From Claveliimonas intestinigallinarum (GTDB taxonomy: Bacteria; Bacillota; Clostridia; Lachnospirales; Lachnospiraceae): a stretch of DNA of 64,000 nucleotides. Positions 1 through 8,221 of this stretch are shown in pieces. The stretch spans positions 1-64,000 of the forward strand of contig DXED01000030.1 in assembly GCA_019115145.1 (NCBI GenBank). The letters run 5' to 3'. The notes below the pieces were generated by a model. It worked only from the letters and a program-made list of their open reading frames with translations. It had not been told where the DNA came from and did not search any database. How positions within the stretch are numbered: position 1 is the first letter of the stretch; every line of letters starts with the position of its first letter. A program made the position numbers and the translations under genes.

Positions 1-360
1 AACCGTCTGGACGAGATCATCGTGTTCCACCAGCTGGAGGAGAAGGATGTGCGCCAGATTGCCGGCCACATGACAGAGCAGTTTGCAAGGAGACTGGAGG
101 GACAGGGCGTTCACTTACAGATAACGGAGCAGGCTGTGGACGTTCTGGCACAGGTGGGCTTTGACCCGGTGTACGGGGCAAGGCCGCTGCGCCGGGCTAT
201 CCAGTCCGCCCTGCAGAACAAGGTGGCGGATAAGCTGCTTGAGGAGGATTTTGATACAGACGAGGTCATCGTTGTGGACGCCAAGGAAGGCGAGCTTTGC
301 CTGACTGTCTCCGGAAAGGAGTCGGATCGGGAGAGGGAAACGGCCCTGGATTTAGCGTGA
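1..360 (+). CDS. Clp-family AAA+ ATPase, C-terminal fragment (ClpB/ClpC type)
   Basis: The reading frame is open from the first base, so the start lies outside the window and only about 119 residues are visible. They match the end of the second AAA+ module and the small C-terminal domain of Hsp100 unfoldases: NRLDEIIVFHQL at the start and the family hallmark DPVYGARPLRRAIQ near residue 60. Such proteins form ATP-driven hexamers that unfold or disaggregate proteins in the cytoplasm. The visible part cannot separate ClpB from ClpC/ClpE, because the ClpP-binding loop and middle domain are not in view. A bidirectional terminator follows directly. Confidence 0.85.
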   Translation, partial: NRLDEIIVFHQLEEKDVRQIAGHMTEQFARRLEGQGVHLQITEQAVDVLAQVGFDPVYGARPLRRAIQSALQNKVADKLLEEDFDTDEVIVVDAKEGELCLTVSGKESDRERETALDLA

Positions 361-380
361 TCTGTCGTAAAAGACAGCAT

Positions 381-418
381 AAAAAATAAGGACAGCCGGC
401 AGGCTGTCCTTATTTTTT
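381..418. terminator. Bidirectional intrinsic terminator between clp and marR
   Basis: A long hairpin with arms AATAAGGACAGCC and GGCTGTCCTTATT is flanked by an A-run on the left and a T-run on the right. It can terminate the Clp gene rightward and the convergent MarR gene leftward. The marR stop codon lies inside it. Confidence 0.85.
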
Positions 419-871
419 GTCCTTTTGTCCCAGGCAGCAGGAGAGCTCATTGAGGGAGGTGAGAAGCTCTACAAGCTGGCGCATATTATCCTCGCCAAAT
501 TCCCGGAGGAGCTCCTCCCAGGCCTGGTCGCATTTTTCCATGGATCGGCGGGCTGCCTCCTCTCCCTCAGGGGTGGCGCTGATGGAGATCTTCCGGCGGT
601 CCTTTGCGTCGATCTCCCGGACAATGTAGTTTTTCTTTTCCAGGGTGTTCAGTATATAGGAGACGGCCGGCTTGGAGATGCGGAGGCGCTCCTGCATCTT
701 GGGCACGTTCAGGTTCGTGCAGGAGCTGCCGCTGACGCTGCAGCCTCCCAGGATATCCCGGAGGATCGCCATCTCATTCATCTGCATCTCACATTCCAGA
801 GAAAAGGCAGCTTCCAGCTTTTTAAAACACATCATAGAAGAAAAAAATTGTTCCTGCAGCCTGTCGTCCAT
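410..871 (-). CDS. MarR-family transcriptional regulator
   Basis: A protein of 153 residues with the MarR layout: an N-terminal dimerisation helix, a winged helix-turn-helix whose recognition segment is RISKPAVSYILNTLEKK near residues 64-80, a wing DAKDRRKISISATPEG, and a C-terminal helix. The family are dimeric repressors released by small ligands or oxidation. Cysteines cluster near residues 44-51 (GGCSVSGSSC) and at the end (SCCLG), so thiol sensing is possible but unproven. It is transcribed alone, convergent with the Clp gene. Its promoter and a palindrome lie just upstream. The ligand and targets cannot be told from sequence. Confidence 0.85.
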   Translation of the reverse strand: MDDRLQEQFFSSMMCFKKLEAAFSLECEMQMNEMAILRDILGGCSVSGSSCTNLNVPKMQERLRISKPAVSYILNTLEKKNYIVREIDAKDRRKISISATPEGEEAARRSMEKCDQAWEELLREFGEDNMRQLVELLTSLNELSCCLGQKDKK

Positions 872-888
872 ATAAACTCCTTAAATAA

Positions 889-898
889 TAAACGTTTA
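889..898. promoter_or_regulatory. Palindrome TAAACGTTTA, candidate MarR operator
   Basis: A perfect 10-bp palindrome sits between the predicted marR transcription start and its ATG. The position suits autorepression by blocking early elongation. The assignment is by position only. Confidence 0.4.
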
Positions 899-913
899 AC
901 AATTCCACACAAG

Positions 914-942
914 AGTATAGCGCAATTTCCGCCGGATTTCAA
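914..942 (-). promoter_or_regulatory. Sigma-A type promoter of marR
   Basis: Read on the minus strand, TTGAAA and TATACT are separated by 17 bases, with a predicted start about 35 bases upstream of the marR ATG. Confidence 0.6.
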
Positions 943-961
943 GGAAATGGTTGGCTTTTCG

Positions 962-990
962 TTGATTTGCCCTGTCAAAGGAGGTAAAAT
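962..990 (+). promoter_or_regulatory. Candidate promoter for ppa
   Basis: TTGATT and TAAAAT with a 17-base spacer lie about 70 bases upstream of the pyrophosphatase start codon. Confidence 0.5.
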
Positions 991-1058
991 AATAGGCAGA
1001 AAAACGCAGGGGCGCAGGCGAGATTTTTGGCGTCCCGGAACGAGGAAGGAGCGGTATT

Positions 1059-1613
1059 ATGAACATCTGGCACGATATCGGTGAGGAGAGGATTTTCCCT
1101 ACGGATTTTATGGCAGTGATCGAGATTCAGAAGGGGAGCAACATGAAGTATGAGATGGACAAGGAGACAGGCATGCTCATGCTGGATCGGGTGCTTTTCA
1201 CAGCCACTCACTATCCCATGAACTATGGCTTTATCCCCCGGACATACGGGGACGACAAGGATCCCCTGGATGTCCTGGTGCTCTGCTCGGAGGCCATTGT
1301 CCCCATGACACTGGTGCGGTGCTACCCCATCGGTGTCATGAGCATGGAGGACGGGGGCATGGGAGACGACAAGATTATCGCCATCCCCTACGGTGACCCC
1401 ACCTACATGGGCTACACGGATATCAAGGAGCTGCCCAAGCATATTTTCGAGGAGCTGAAGCATTTCTTCTCCATCTACAAGAGCCTGGAGGGAAAGGAGA
1501 CAGAGGTGAGCTCCTTTGGCGGCCCTATGGAGGCCGTGGAGATCATTGAGAGAGCCATTGACAGCTACAAGGAGAAGTTTGGGGAGAAGAATGGAGAACA
1601 GGATGGGGATTGA
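1059..1613 (+). CDS. ppa: Soluble inorganic pyrophosphatase, family I
   Basis: A cytoplasmic enzyme of 184 residues that hydrolyses pyrophosphate to two phosphates and so drives biosynthetic reactions forward. The family I signature is clear: HYPMNYGFIPRTYGD, then the metal-binding aspartates D66, D68 and D71 in DKDPLDVLVL. Length fits bacterial family I enzymes, which are commonly 170-180 residues. The Clostridia more often carry family II (DHH) enzymes, so the type is worth noting. A GGAAGGAG ribosome-binding site precedes the start. The stop is overlapped by the next gene, which implies translational coupling. Confidence 0.93.
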   Translation: MNIWHDIGEERIFPTDFMAVIEIQKGSNMKYEMDKETGMLMLDRVLFTATHYPMNYGFIPRTYGDDKDPLDVLVLCSEAIVPMTLVRCYPIGVMSMEDGGMGDDKIIAIPYGDPTYMGYTDIKELPKHIFEELKHFFSIYKSLEGKETEVSSFGGPMEAVEIIERAIDSYKEKFGEKNGEQDGD

Positions 1614-2382
1614 TTACAGCCGGGCCAGGGAGGTCTTTGAGCAGTATCTGAACGGATATGACCGGAAGGACGGAAAGGTGAGGCTGAAGATTACTCACAC
1701 CTACGGCGTGGTGGCCCAGAGCACGGCTCTGGCAAAGCGGATGCGTCTGGGGGAGGAGGACACGCAGCTGGCCCGGATCATCGCCCTGCTTCACGACATC
1801 GGAAGGTTTGAGCAGCTCAGGAGGTTTGACAGCTTTCTGCCGGAGACTATGGACCACGCCGCCTACGGGGTGGAGCTTCTCTTTGGGGAGGGGATGATAC
1901 GGGACTTTCTCCCCGAGGACACCTGGGACGGCATCATCCGGACGGCCATAGCAAAGCACAGCGACTACAGGCTGGAAGGGGTGGAAGATCCCCGCACCCT
2001 CCTCCACGCCAGGCTCATCCGGGATGCGGACAAGCTGGACAACTGCCGGGTGAAGCTGGAGGACCCGCTGGAGACCTTTGCGGGGGGCACGGCGGAGGAG
2101 ATCGGAGCTCAGAAGATTTCGCCGAAGGTGAAGGCGGAGGTGATGGCGGGGAAGTCTATTCTCTCCTCGGACCGGGTGACGCTGATGGATTTCTGGGTGT
2201 CCTACCTGGCCTATTTTTACGACCTCAATTTCCGGGAGAGCCTGGATATTGTGGAGGAGCGGGACTACGTGCGCCGGATCGCAGGGCGGATCCCCTGCTC
2301 CGATCCGGAGACAGCGCGCTCCATGGAGGAGATCGTGGGCGCTCTGACAGCCTACGTCCACTCCCGCGGAAAGAGCAAATAG
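1591..2382 (+). CDS. HD-domain phosphohydrolase-like protein
   Basis: The ATG at 1591 was chosen because GGGGAG lies just upstream and the frame overlaps the end of ppa; ATG 1603 is an alternative. The protein has 263 residues with the metal-binding HD pattern: His at about residue 36, the HD pair in ALLHDIGRF near residue 68, a further His in KHSDY, and an Asp in RDADKLDN. Family members hydrolyse nucleotides or other phosphoesters. Coupling to pyrophosphatase hints at a reaction that releases pyrophosphate or a nucleotide, but this is inference. The substrate is unknown. Confidence 0.8.
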   Translation: MENRMGIDYSRAREVFEQYLNGYDRKDGKVRLKITHTYGVVAQSTALAKRMRLGEEDTQLARIIALLHDIGRFEQLRRFDSFLPETMDHAAYGVELLFGEGMIRDFLPEDTWDGIIRTAIAKHSDYRLEGVEDPRTLLHARLIRDADKLDNCRVKLEDPLETFAGGTAEEIGAQKISPKVKAEVMAGKSILSSDRVTLMDFWVSYLAYFYDLNFRESLDIVEERDYVRRIAGRIPCSDPETARSMEEIVGALTAYVHSRGKSK

Positions 2383-2409
2383 CGGGAGAGTCTGCAAGGG
2401 GGAGATCGT

Positions 2410-3270
2410 ATGAAATTTGAACCAAAAAAAGATATAAAGAGGATCATAGTAATCTGCATTGCAGCGGTCATCATGGCCCTGAACATTAAATCCTTTGTCC
2501 GGACCGGAGGACTCTATCCGGGCGGGGCCACAGGTCTGGCTCTCCTCATCCAGAGGGCCGGGGACATGTTTTTCCATGTGACCATCCCCTACACGGTAGT
2601 CAACGTGGCGCTGAACGCGGTGCCGGTCTATATCGGCTTCCGCTATATTGGAAGGAAATTTACGCTCTACTCCTGCCTGATGATCGTGCTTACCAGTGTG
2701 CTGACCGATATGCTGCCGGGCTATGCGATCACCTACGACACGCTGCTTATCAGTATTTTCGGGGGACTTATTAACGGCTTTGTCATCAGCCTGTGCCTTC
2801 ATATGAACGCCACCACCGGGGGAACGGATTTTATCGCCATCTATCTGTCGGAGAAGAAGGGGATAGACTCCTGGAACGTAGTGCTGGGGCTGAATGTGCT
2901 GATCCTGGCGGTTGCCGGTCTCCTGTTCGGCTGGGACAAGGCGCTGTACTCTATCATTTTCCAGTACACCTCCACCCAGGTGCTGCATATGCTCTACAAG
3001 AAATATCAGCAGGAGACAGTGTTTGCAGTAACCAACAGGGCGGAGGAGGTCTATGACGCCATAGCCGGGACGACTCACCACGGCGCCACCATCATCGAGG
3101 GGCAGGGAGCCTACGAGGACAGGGAGAGGAAGATCGTGTACTCGGTCGTATCCAGCGCGGAGAGCAAGAAAGTGATACGGGCCATCAAGGAGGCAGATCC
3201 CCACGCCTTTGTCAATCTCATGAAGACAGAGCAGGTGGCGGGAAAGTTTTACCAGAAGCCCAACGAGTAA
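2410..3270 (+). CDS. YitT family membrane protein (DUF2179)
   Basis: A protein of 286 residues with five or so hydrophobic segments in the first 195 residues. These include the conserved GGLYPGGATGLALLIQ near residue 33 and NATTGGTDFIA near residue 134. A soluble C-terminal DUF2179 domain (about residues 205-280) follows, with TTHHGATIIEGQGAY and a closing region around KEADPHAFVNL. This is the usual architecture of YitT/YqfU proteins of Firmicutes, whose transported substrate is not established. It starts 27 bases after the HD gene behind GGGGGAGA, so the two are probably cotranscribed. Confidence 0.88.
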   Translation: MKFEPKKDIKRIIVICIAAVIMALNIKSFVRTGGLYPGGATGLALLIQRAGDMFFHVTIPYTVVNVALNAVPVYIGFRYIGRKFTLYSCLMIVLTSVLTDMLPGYAITYDTLLISIFGGLINGFVISLCLHMNATTGGTDFIAIYLSEKKGIDSWNVVLGLNVLILAVAGLLFGWDKALYSIIFQYTSTQVLHMLYKKYQQETVFAVTNRAEEVYDAIAGTTHHGATIIEGQGAYEDRERKIVYSVVSSAESKKVIRAIKEADPHAFVNLMKTEQVAGKFYQKPNE

Positions 3271-3424
3271 CAGAAGACGGCTTGAGCCGGGAGCGCCCAT
3301 CGCCCATCCTGTGCAGATAATGCAAAATAAGGAAAATATCAGACAAAGATTTCCGGATTTCTTTATATTACAATTGTCCCAGAAAGAGCGAGAAGAACCT
3401 ATAATTCCAGGAGGGAACAAGAAT

Positions 3425-4540
3425 ATGAAGGAACTGACACAGGAAAAAATTCACGAGGCGATTGAGAATTTCCGGTTTGAGGGAAGGCTGACAGACTGCA
3501 GACCCTACGGCAGCGGACATATTAACGACACATTTCTGCTCTCCTACGAGATCGGGGAGATGGGAAGGCTGAAGGTCATTCTCCAGCGGATGAACAACGA
3601 GGTGTTTGGGAAGCCGGTGGAGCTGATGGAGAACATCATGAATGTTACATCCTACCTGAAGGAGAGGATCGCGGAGAATGGGGGAGACCCGGAGAGAGAG
3701 ACGCTGAATGTGATCCCTGCAAAGGACGGAAAGCCCTACTACGAGGACACAGAGGGAAATTACTGGAGGTCCTACAAGTTTATCACAGGCGCTACCAGCT
3801 ATGACAAGGTGGAGAAGCCGGCGGACTTCTACGAGAGCGCCGTGGCTTTTGGGAACTTCCAGCGCCTGCTGGCGGATTTCCCGGCGGAGACACTCCATGA
3901 GACCATTGAGGGCTTCCACGATACGAGAGCACGCTTTGCCGTGTTTGAGCAGGCGGTGAAGGAGGACGTGATGGGCCGTGCCGCAGCCGTGAAGAAGGAA
4001 ATCGAGTTCGTCCGGGCCAGGGAGAAATCCATTGCCAACTACTTCAGCGAGATGCAGGAGAAGGGCGAGCTGCCCCTGCGCGTCACACACAATGACACAA
4101 AGCTGAACAACATCATGATCGATGACAAGACAGGAAAGGGTATCTGTGTCATCGACCTGGACACTGTGATGCCGGGACTCGCCATGAACGATTTCGGCGA
4201 CTCCATCCGCTTTGGAGCCAGCACTGCTGCCGAGGACGAGAGGGACTTAAGCCTTGTGTCCTGCAGCATGGATCTGTTTGACATCTACGCCAGAGGATTT
4301 ATCGAGGGCTGCGGCGGCAAGCTGACAGAGAGGGAGATCCTGGAGCTGCCCATGGGAGCCAAGACCATGACCTACGAGTGCGGCATGCGCTTCCTGACAG
4401 ATTATCTCCAGGGAGACACCTACTTCAAGATCCACAGAAAGGACCACAATCTGGACCGGTGCAGGACGCAGTTCAAGCTGGTGGAGGACATGGAGCAGAA
4501 GTGGCACACCATGCAGGCCATCGTGAGAAAGTACATGTAG
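3425..4540 (+). CDS. Phosphotransferase of the N-acetylhexosamine 1-kinase (NahK)/APH fold
   Basis: The start at 3425 is set by AGGAGG 10 bases upstream; longer in-frame starts lack one. The product has 371 residues. It shows the aminoglycoside/choline kinase fold: a nucleotide loop region near YGSGHINDTF, the catalytic loop VTHNDTKLNNIMID near residue 221, and the metal-binding DLDTVMPGLAMNDFGD near residue 242. HNDTKLNN plus DLDTVMPG is typical of NahK, which phosphorylates GlcNAc/GalNAc at C1 in the host-glycan lacto-N-biose pathway, and of related kinases. Substrate specificity is inferred. The sugar PTS directly downstream fits a role in sugar use, but has its own promoter. Confidence 0.75.
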   Translation: MKELTQEKIHEAIENFRFEGRLTDCRPYGSGHINDTFLLSYEIGEMGRLKVILQRMNNEVFGKPVELMENIMNVTSYLKERIAENGGDPERETLNVIPAKDGKPYYEDTEGNYWRSYKFITGATSYDKVEKPADFYESAVAFGNFQRLLADFPAETLHETIEGFHDTRARFAVFEQAVKEDVMGRAAAVKKEIEFVRAREKSIANYFSEMQEKGELPLRVTHNDTKLNNIMIDDKTGKGICVIDLDTVMPGLAMNDFGDSIRFGASTAAEDERDLSLVSCSMDLFDIYARGFIEGCGGKLTEREILELPMGAKTMTYECGMRFLTDYLQGDTYFKIHRKDHNLDRCRTQFKLVEDMEQKWHTMQAIVRKYM

Positions 4541-4599
4541 CGCCGGCGCGGATGCAGTGTGACCCGTTGGCAGGAAATACGGGATCTGCGAAAAAAATC

Positions 4600-4628
4600 T
4601 TGACATACAGAGAAAAACAGGGTAAAGT
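4600..4628 (+). promoter_or_regulatory. Promoter of the PTS operon
   Basis: TTGACA, 17 bases, then TAAAGT. The predicted transcription start is at about 4635, which places the antiterminator-binding element at the very 5' end of the mRNA. Confidence 0.7.
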
Positions 4629-4634
4629 TTAAGC

Positions 4635-4667
4635 ATAGTATGTAACTGGGAAGCAGGCATTAACTAT
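4635..4667 (+). promoter_or_regulatory. Ribonucleic antiterminator (RAT) element
   Basis: The core TGTAACTGGGAAGCAGGCA closely matches the RAT consensus bound by BglG/LicT/SacT proteins, in which TGTTACTG and GCAGGCA flank a short loop. It is closed by an outer stem ATAGT/ACTAT. Its 3' half overlaps the left arm of the terminator at 4656, so binding of the antiterminator and folding of the terminator exclude each other. The PRD antiterminator gene at 7110 is the expected ligand. Confidence 0.8.
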
Positions 4668-4714
4668 ACATAAATGACAGGAGTGTTTATGTGGGTTAAT
4701 GCCTTTTTATTTTA
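4656..4714 (+). terminator. Conditional terminator in the PTS leader
   Basis: Arms GGCATTAAC and GGTTAATGCC enclose an inner CATAAA/TTTATG stem, followed by TTTTTATTTT. The left arm overlaps the RAT. This is the standard layout for sugar-controlled antitermination. Confidence 0.8.
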
Positions 4715-4747
4715 TGTGAGTCCGTGCGACTCTCATAAAATAAAAAG
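4703..4747 (+). promoter_or_regulatory. Second long hairpin in the PTS leader
   Basis: Perfect 14-bp arms (4703-4716 and 4734-4747) close an inner GAGTC/GACTC stem. The left arm is the T-rich tail of the conditional terminator, so the two structures share bases. No T-run follows the right arm, so it does not look like a terminator itself. It could block RNase or translation signals in the leader. Confidence 0.6.
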
Positions 4748-4892
4748 CCACCGTAGGATGCGCACGGGCGTACAAGGAAGCCGCCTCCGGGCGGCCGCGC
4801 CCGGCGCGGGAGCTCCGGAGACCGGAGCTCCATCAGAAAGCCAGGGCAGGGACACACAGAGACATCTCCTCAAAAGAAAAGGAGAAAGAGAA

Positions 4893-7079
4893 ATGAAAGA
4901 CAAAATTTTTGGTGTTCTTCAGAGAGTGGGAAGATCCTTTATGCTTCCCATCGCAATCCTGCCTGTGGCCGGACTTCTGCTCGGTATCGGTTCATCCTTT
5001 ACCAACGAGACCATGCTCAGCGCCTACGGCCTGACAGGCATCATGGGATCGGGGACGATCCTGAACGCGGTGTTCACGGTCATGAGCGCTGCCGGCAATG
5101 TGGTGTTCAACAACCTGCCCCTTGTGTTTGCCATGGGCGTGGCCATCGGCATGGCGAAAAAGGAGAAGGAGGTGGCAGCCCTGGCGGCGGTGATCGCCTT
5201 CTTTATCATGCACGCCTCCATCAGCGCCATGATCGACATCTACGGCGGAACAGGGAACATGCTGGACGGCGCCACCACATCTGTGCTTGGCATCACCTCC
5301 CTGCAGATGGGCGTCTTCGGCGGCATCATCGTGGGCCTCGGGGTGGCGGCTCTCCACAATCGGTTTTACAAGATCGAGCTGCCCCAGGTGCTGTCCTTCT
5401 TCGGTGGGACAAGGTTTGTGCCCATCATCAGCGCCCTGGTGTACACCGGCGTGGGCATTGCCATGTTCTACATATGGCCTGTGATCCAGACCGGCATCTA
5501 CAGTGTGGGCGACCTTGTGCTGAACTCCGGCTACGCGGGAACCTGGGTGTACGGCCTCCTGGAGAGAGCCCTGATCCCCTTTGGACTTCACCACGTGTTT
5601 TATCTTCCCTTCTGGCAGACGGGCGTGGGCGGAACCATGGAAGTGGCAGGCCAGATGGTGGAGGGAGCCCAGAATATCTTCTTCGCCCAGCTTGCTGACC
5701 CGTCCACAGAGCATTTTGCCGTGTCCGCCACGCGCTTCATGTCCGGGAAATTCCCCCTCATGATCTTCGGGCTTCCGGGGGCCGCGCTGGCTATGTACAG
5801 GACGGCAAAGCCGGAGAAGAAAAAGGCTGTGGCCGGTCTTCTCCTCTCAGCGGCCCTCACATCCATGATCACAGGCATCACGGAGCCGCTGGAATTTACC
5901 TTCCTCTTTGTGGCGCCTCTGATGTATACGGTACACTGTGTGTTTGCCGGGCTGGCCTACATGCTGATGCACATTTTCAATGTGGGCGTGGGCATGACCT
6001 TCTCCGGCGGCCTGATCGACATGTTCCTCTTTGGCGTGCTCCAGGGAAATGAGAAGACCAACTGGATCTGGATCGTCATTGTGGGTATCGGCTACTTTGT
6101 GGTGTACTACTTTGTGTTCTCATTTATGATCAAAAAATTCGACTACAAGACGCCGGGAAGAGATGACAGCGAGGAGGTCAAGCTCTACACCCGCCAGGAT
6201 GTAAACGAGAGAAAAGCCCAGCAGGGCGGCGGGGACGCAGAGCCTGAGGATCAGGTGTCTGCCATGATCTGCCGGGGACTTGGGGGAAAGAAAAACATCT
6301 CCGACGTGGACTGCTGCGCCACAAGGCTGCGCTGTACCGTGTTCAGGGCAGAGCTTGTGGACGACGCCCTTCTGAAGTCCACCGGGGCATCTGGCGTGGT
6401 TCACAAGGGGAACGGCGTGCAGGTCATTTACGGCCCCAAGGTGACGGTCATCAAGTCCAACCTGGAGGATTATCTGGAGACGGCGCCGGAGGAGGAAGTA
6501 CAGCCCGCTGAAAAGGAGCCGGCACAGCCGGGGAGCAGGGGGCAGGAGAACGCTGCTGGAGCGGACAGAGCGGACGCCGGAGCGGCGCCGGCCAAAGAGG
6601 AAAAAGAGAGAAAGCCTGTAAAGAGCATCATCATCGGGAGCCCGGCGGACGGCGTCGCGGCGGACCTGTCCACAGCGCCGGACGAGGGATTTGCCGGAAG
6701 GATGATGGGGGACGGAGCGGTCGTGGAGCCCACGTCAGCGACCATCTGCGCCCCGGCGGACGGCGAGATCTGCTTCGTGTTCCCCACAAAGCATGCGGTG
6801 GGCTTCCAGACAGAGGAGGGCGTTGAGATGCTCCTCCACATCGGCATTGACACAGTGGGGCTGAACGGAGAGGGCTTTGAGATCCTGAAGGAGGAAGGAA
6901 AGGTGAAAAAGGGAGAGCCCATCATGAGGGTGGACATCGACTATGTGAAGAGCCATGCCCCCTCCCTGGTGTCTCCCATCCTCTGCACAGCCCTGGAGGA
7001 CAACCAGAAGATCCGCCTCCTCGGGGAAGGGGAAATCCGGGCAGGCGAGGATCTGTTTGCGATTGATATTTACGAGTAG
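4893..7079 (+). CDS. PTS sugar permease, IICBA fusion (glucose/N-acetylglucosamine superfamily)
   Basis: The start at 4893 follows GGAGAAAGAG; the longer frame runs through the leader hairpins and is not credible. The protein has 728 residues: a IIC membrane domain (about 1-420, starting FGVLQRVGRSFMLPIAILPVAGLLLG, shown here only as a description of its first helix), a IIB domain with phospho-Cys475 in DCCATRLR, a low-complexity Glu/Ala/Pro linker (about 530-575), and a IIA domain with His634 and the phospho-acceptor His649 in LLHIGIDTV. It imports and phosphorylates a sugar using PEP, HPr and enzyme I. Domain order resembles glucose and GlcNAc permeases. The exact sugar is not determined. 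Confidence 0.9.
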   Translation: MKDKIFGVLQRVGRSFMLPIAILPVAGLLLGIGSSFTNETMLSAYGLTGIMGSGTILNAVFTVMSAAGNVVFNNLPLVFAMGVAIGMAKKEKEVAALAAVIAFFIMHASISAMIDIYGGTGNMLDGATTSVLGITSLQMGVFGGIIVGLGVAALHNRFYKIELPQVLSFFGGTRFVPIISALVYTGVGIAMFYIWPVIQTGIYSVGDLVLNSGYAGTWVYGLLERALIPFGLHHVFYLPFWQTGVGGTMEVAGQMVEGAQNIFFAQLADPSTEHFAVSATRFMSGKFPLMIFGLPGAALAMYRTAKPEKKKAVAGLLLSAALTSMITGITEPLEFTFLFVAPLMYTVHCVFAGLAYMLMHIFNVGVGMTFSGGLIDMFLFGVLQGNEKTNWIWIVIVGIGYFVVYYFVFSFMIKKFDYKTPGRDDSEEVKLYTRQDVNERKAQQGGGDAEPEDQVSAMICRGLGGKKNISDVDCCATRLRCTVFRAELVDDALLKSTGASGVVHKGNGVQVIYGPKVTVIKSNLEDYLETAPEEEVQPAEKEPAQPGSRGQENAAGADRADAGAAPAKEEKERKPVKSIIIGSPADGVAADLSTAPDEGFAGRMMGDGAVVEPTSATICAPADGEICFVFPTKHAVGFQTEEGVEMLLHIGIDTVGLNGEGFEILKEEGKVKKGEPIMRVDIDYVKSHAPSLVSPILCTALEDNQKIRLLGEGEIRAGEDLFAIDIYE

Positions 7080-7109
7080 GAACATGTTCCGCGGGAGAGG
7101 AAAGAGAGT

Positions 7110-7937
7110 ATGTATCGTGTGATAAAAGCGTTAAATCACAACGCTGTGCTGGTGCTGGACGGTGCCAGCCAGGAATATCTGATCATGGGGAAGGGGATCG
7201 GCTTTGGCAAAAAGGTCAGCGAGAGGATCGAGCCCGCGCCGGACAGCGTGGTCTATTCTCTGCAGTCTGTGTCAGAGAGAGGAAAGGCAAAGGACCTTTT
7301 CAAGGAGATCGATCCCAGATATCTGGAGATGGCGGACGCTGTCCTCAATGAGGCGGCGAAGGAGTTCGCTCACGTGGACCGGGGCGTGCTGTTTCCCATG
7401 GCGGACCACATTGCCTTTGCGGTGAGCCGGATGCGGCGGGGCGAGGTCATTGCCAATCTGCTGACCCAGGATATCCAGGTGCTCTTCTACAAGGAGTTCA
7501 AGGCGGCCTCCCTGGTCCGCAGGCTCCTTATGGAGGAGGAAGGGCTGGAGGTGCCGGACGATGAGATCGGCTACGTGGCCCTCCACGTCCATGCGGCCAC
7601 CGCCGGGGAGAAGGTGTCAAGCGCCATGCAGATCGCTGCGGCTGTGCGGGAGTGCATCACCATGATCGAGGAAGACGCGGGGAAAAGGATCGCGGTACAG
7701 ACTCTCTCCTACAACCGGCTCATGAACCACATCAGGTATATGGCGGCCCGGGCGGTCACCGGGGAGGAGCTGAAGCTGAACATGAACCAGTATATCAGCA
7801 GGGAGTTTCCCGGCTCCTACCGGATTGCAGAGACGGTGTGCGCCCACCTTGGGAAGCATCTGGGAAAGACTCTGTCCGACACGGAGATCGGCTATCTGGC
7901 CATGCACATTGAGAGAGTTTACACGGAAGACGAATAG
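7110..7937 (+). CDS. PRD-containing transcription antiterminator (BglG/LicT/GlcT family)
   Basis: A protein of 275 residues. Residues 1-55 form the RNA-binding CAT domain, beginning MYRVIKALNHNAVLVLD. Two PTS regulation domains follow (about 65-170 and 175-275). Conserved histidines are visible in PRD1 (FPMADHIAFAV, YVALHVHAA) and PRD2 (RLMNHIRYM, GYLAMHIERV). When the cognate sugar is present the PRD histidines change phosphorylation state and the protein binds the RAT upstream of the permease, letting transcription pass the terminator. It lies 30 bases after the permease gene in the same operon, an autoregulatory layout. Confidence 0.92.
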   Translation: MYRVIKALNHNAVLVLDGASQEYLIMGKGIGFGKKVSERIEPAPDSVVYSLQSVSERGKAKDLFKEIDPRYLEMADAVLNEAAKEFAHVDRGVLFPMADHIAFAVSRMRRGEVIANLLTQDIQVLFYKEFKAASLVRRLLMEEEGLEVPDDEIGYVALHVHAATAGEKVSSAMQIAAAVRECITMIEEDAGKRIAVQTLSYNRLMNHIRYMAARAVTGEELKLNMNQYISREFPGSYRIAETVCAHLGKHLGKTLSDTEIGYLAMHIERVYTEDE

Positions 7938-7950
7938 ACATGAGAGGCTG

Positions 7951-7994
7951 ACAGCCTGTGCCCGGGAAGCGTGTCCCGGCGCAGGCTGTTTTTT
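7951..7994 (+). terminator. Terminator of the PTS operon
   Basis: GC-rich arms around CAGCCTG/CAGGCTG with inner CCGGGA/TCCCGG pairing, followed by TTTTTT. Confidence 0.8.
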
Positions 7995-8042
7995 GGCTGT
8001 ATGGGGGCTGCCGTTTAAAATCCATGGTTTTTAATTTACATA

Positions 8043-8071
8043 TTGACTTCGGAAGCCGGAGGTGGTATAGT
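8043..8071 (+). promoter_or_regulatory. Promoter of the Rpn-type gene
   Basis: TTGACT and TATAGT with a 17-base spacer. The predicted leader is about 145 bases long; nothing recognisable was seen in it. Confidence 0.6.
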
Positions 8072-8221
8072 CATTTTACATTTACAACAGGCAGATTTTT
8101 TCTTGTCTGCCTGGTCACTTTTATCCGACTGTCTGCAGGACGGATCTGTTTCGGGATTTTCTGGCAGGATCTGCCGCAGGTTCCATTTGATGTAAGGAAA
8201 AACGAAAGAGGAGGTACGCCT

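Noticed and set aside
1543..3420. A 625-codon open frame on the minus strand opposite ppa, the HD gene and yitT
   Set aside because: It is a shadow of GC-rich third positions in three well-recognised plus-strand genes. The translation is rich in His, Arg, Leu and Pro with no family resemblance.
4674..4892. A 73-residue N-terminal extension of the PTS permease
   Set aside because: The frame runs through the terminator and third hairpin of the leader and has no family similarity. ATG 4893 has a good ribosome-binding site.
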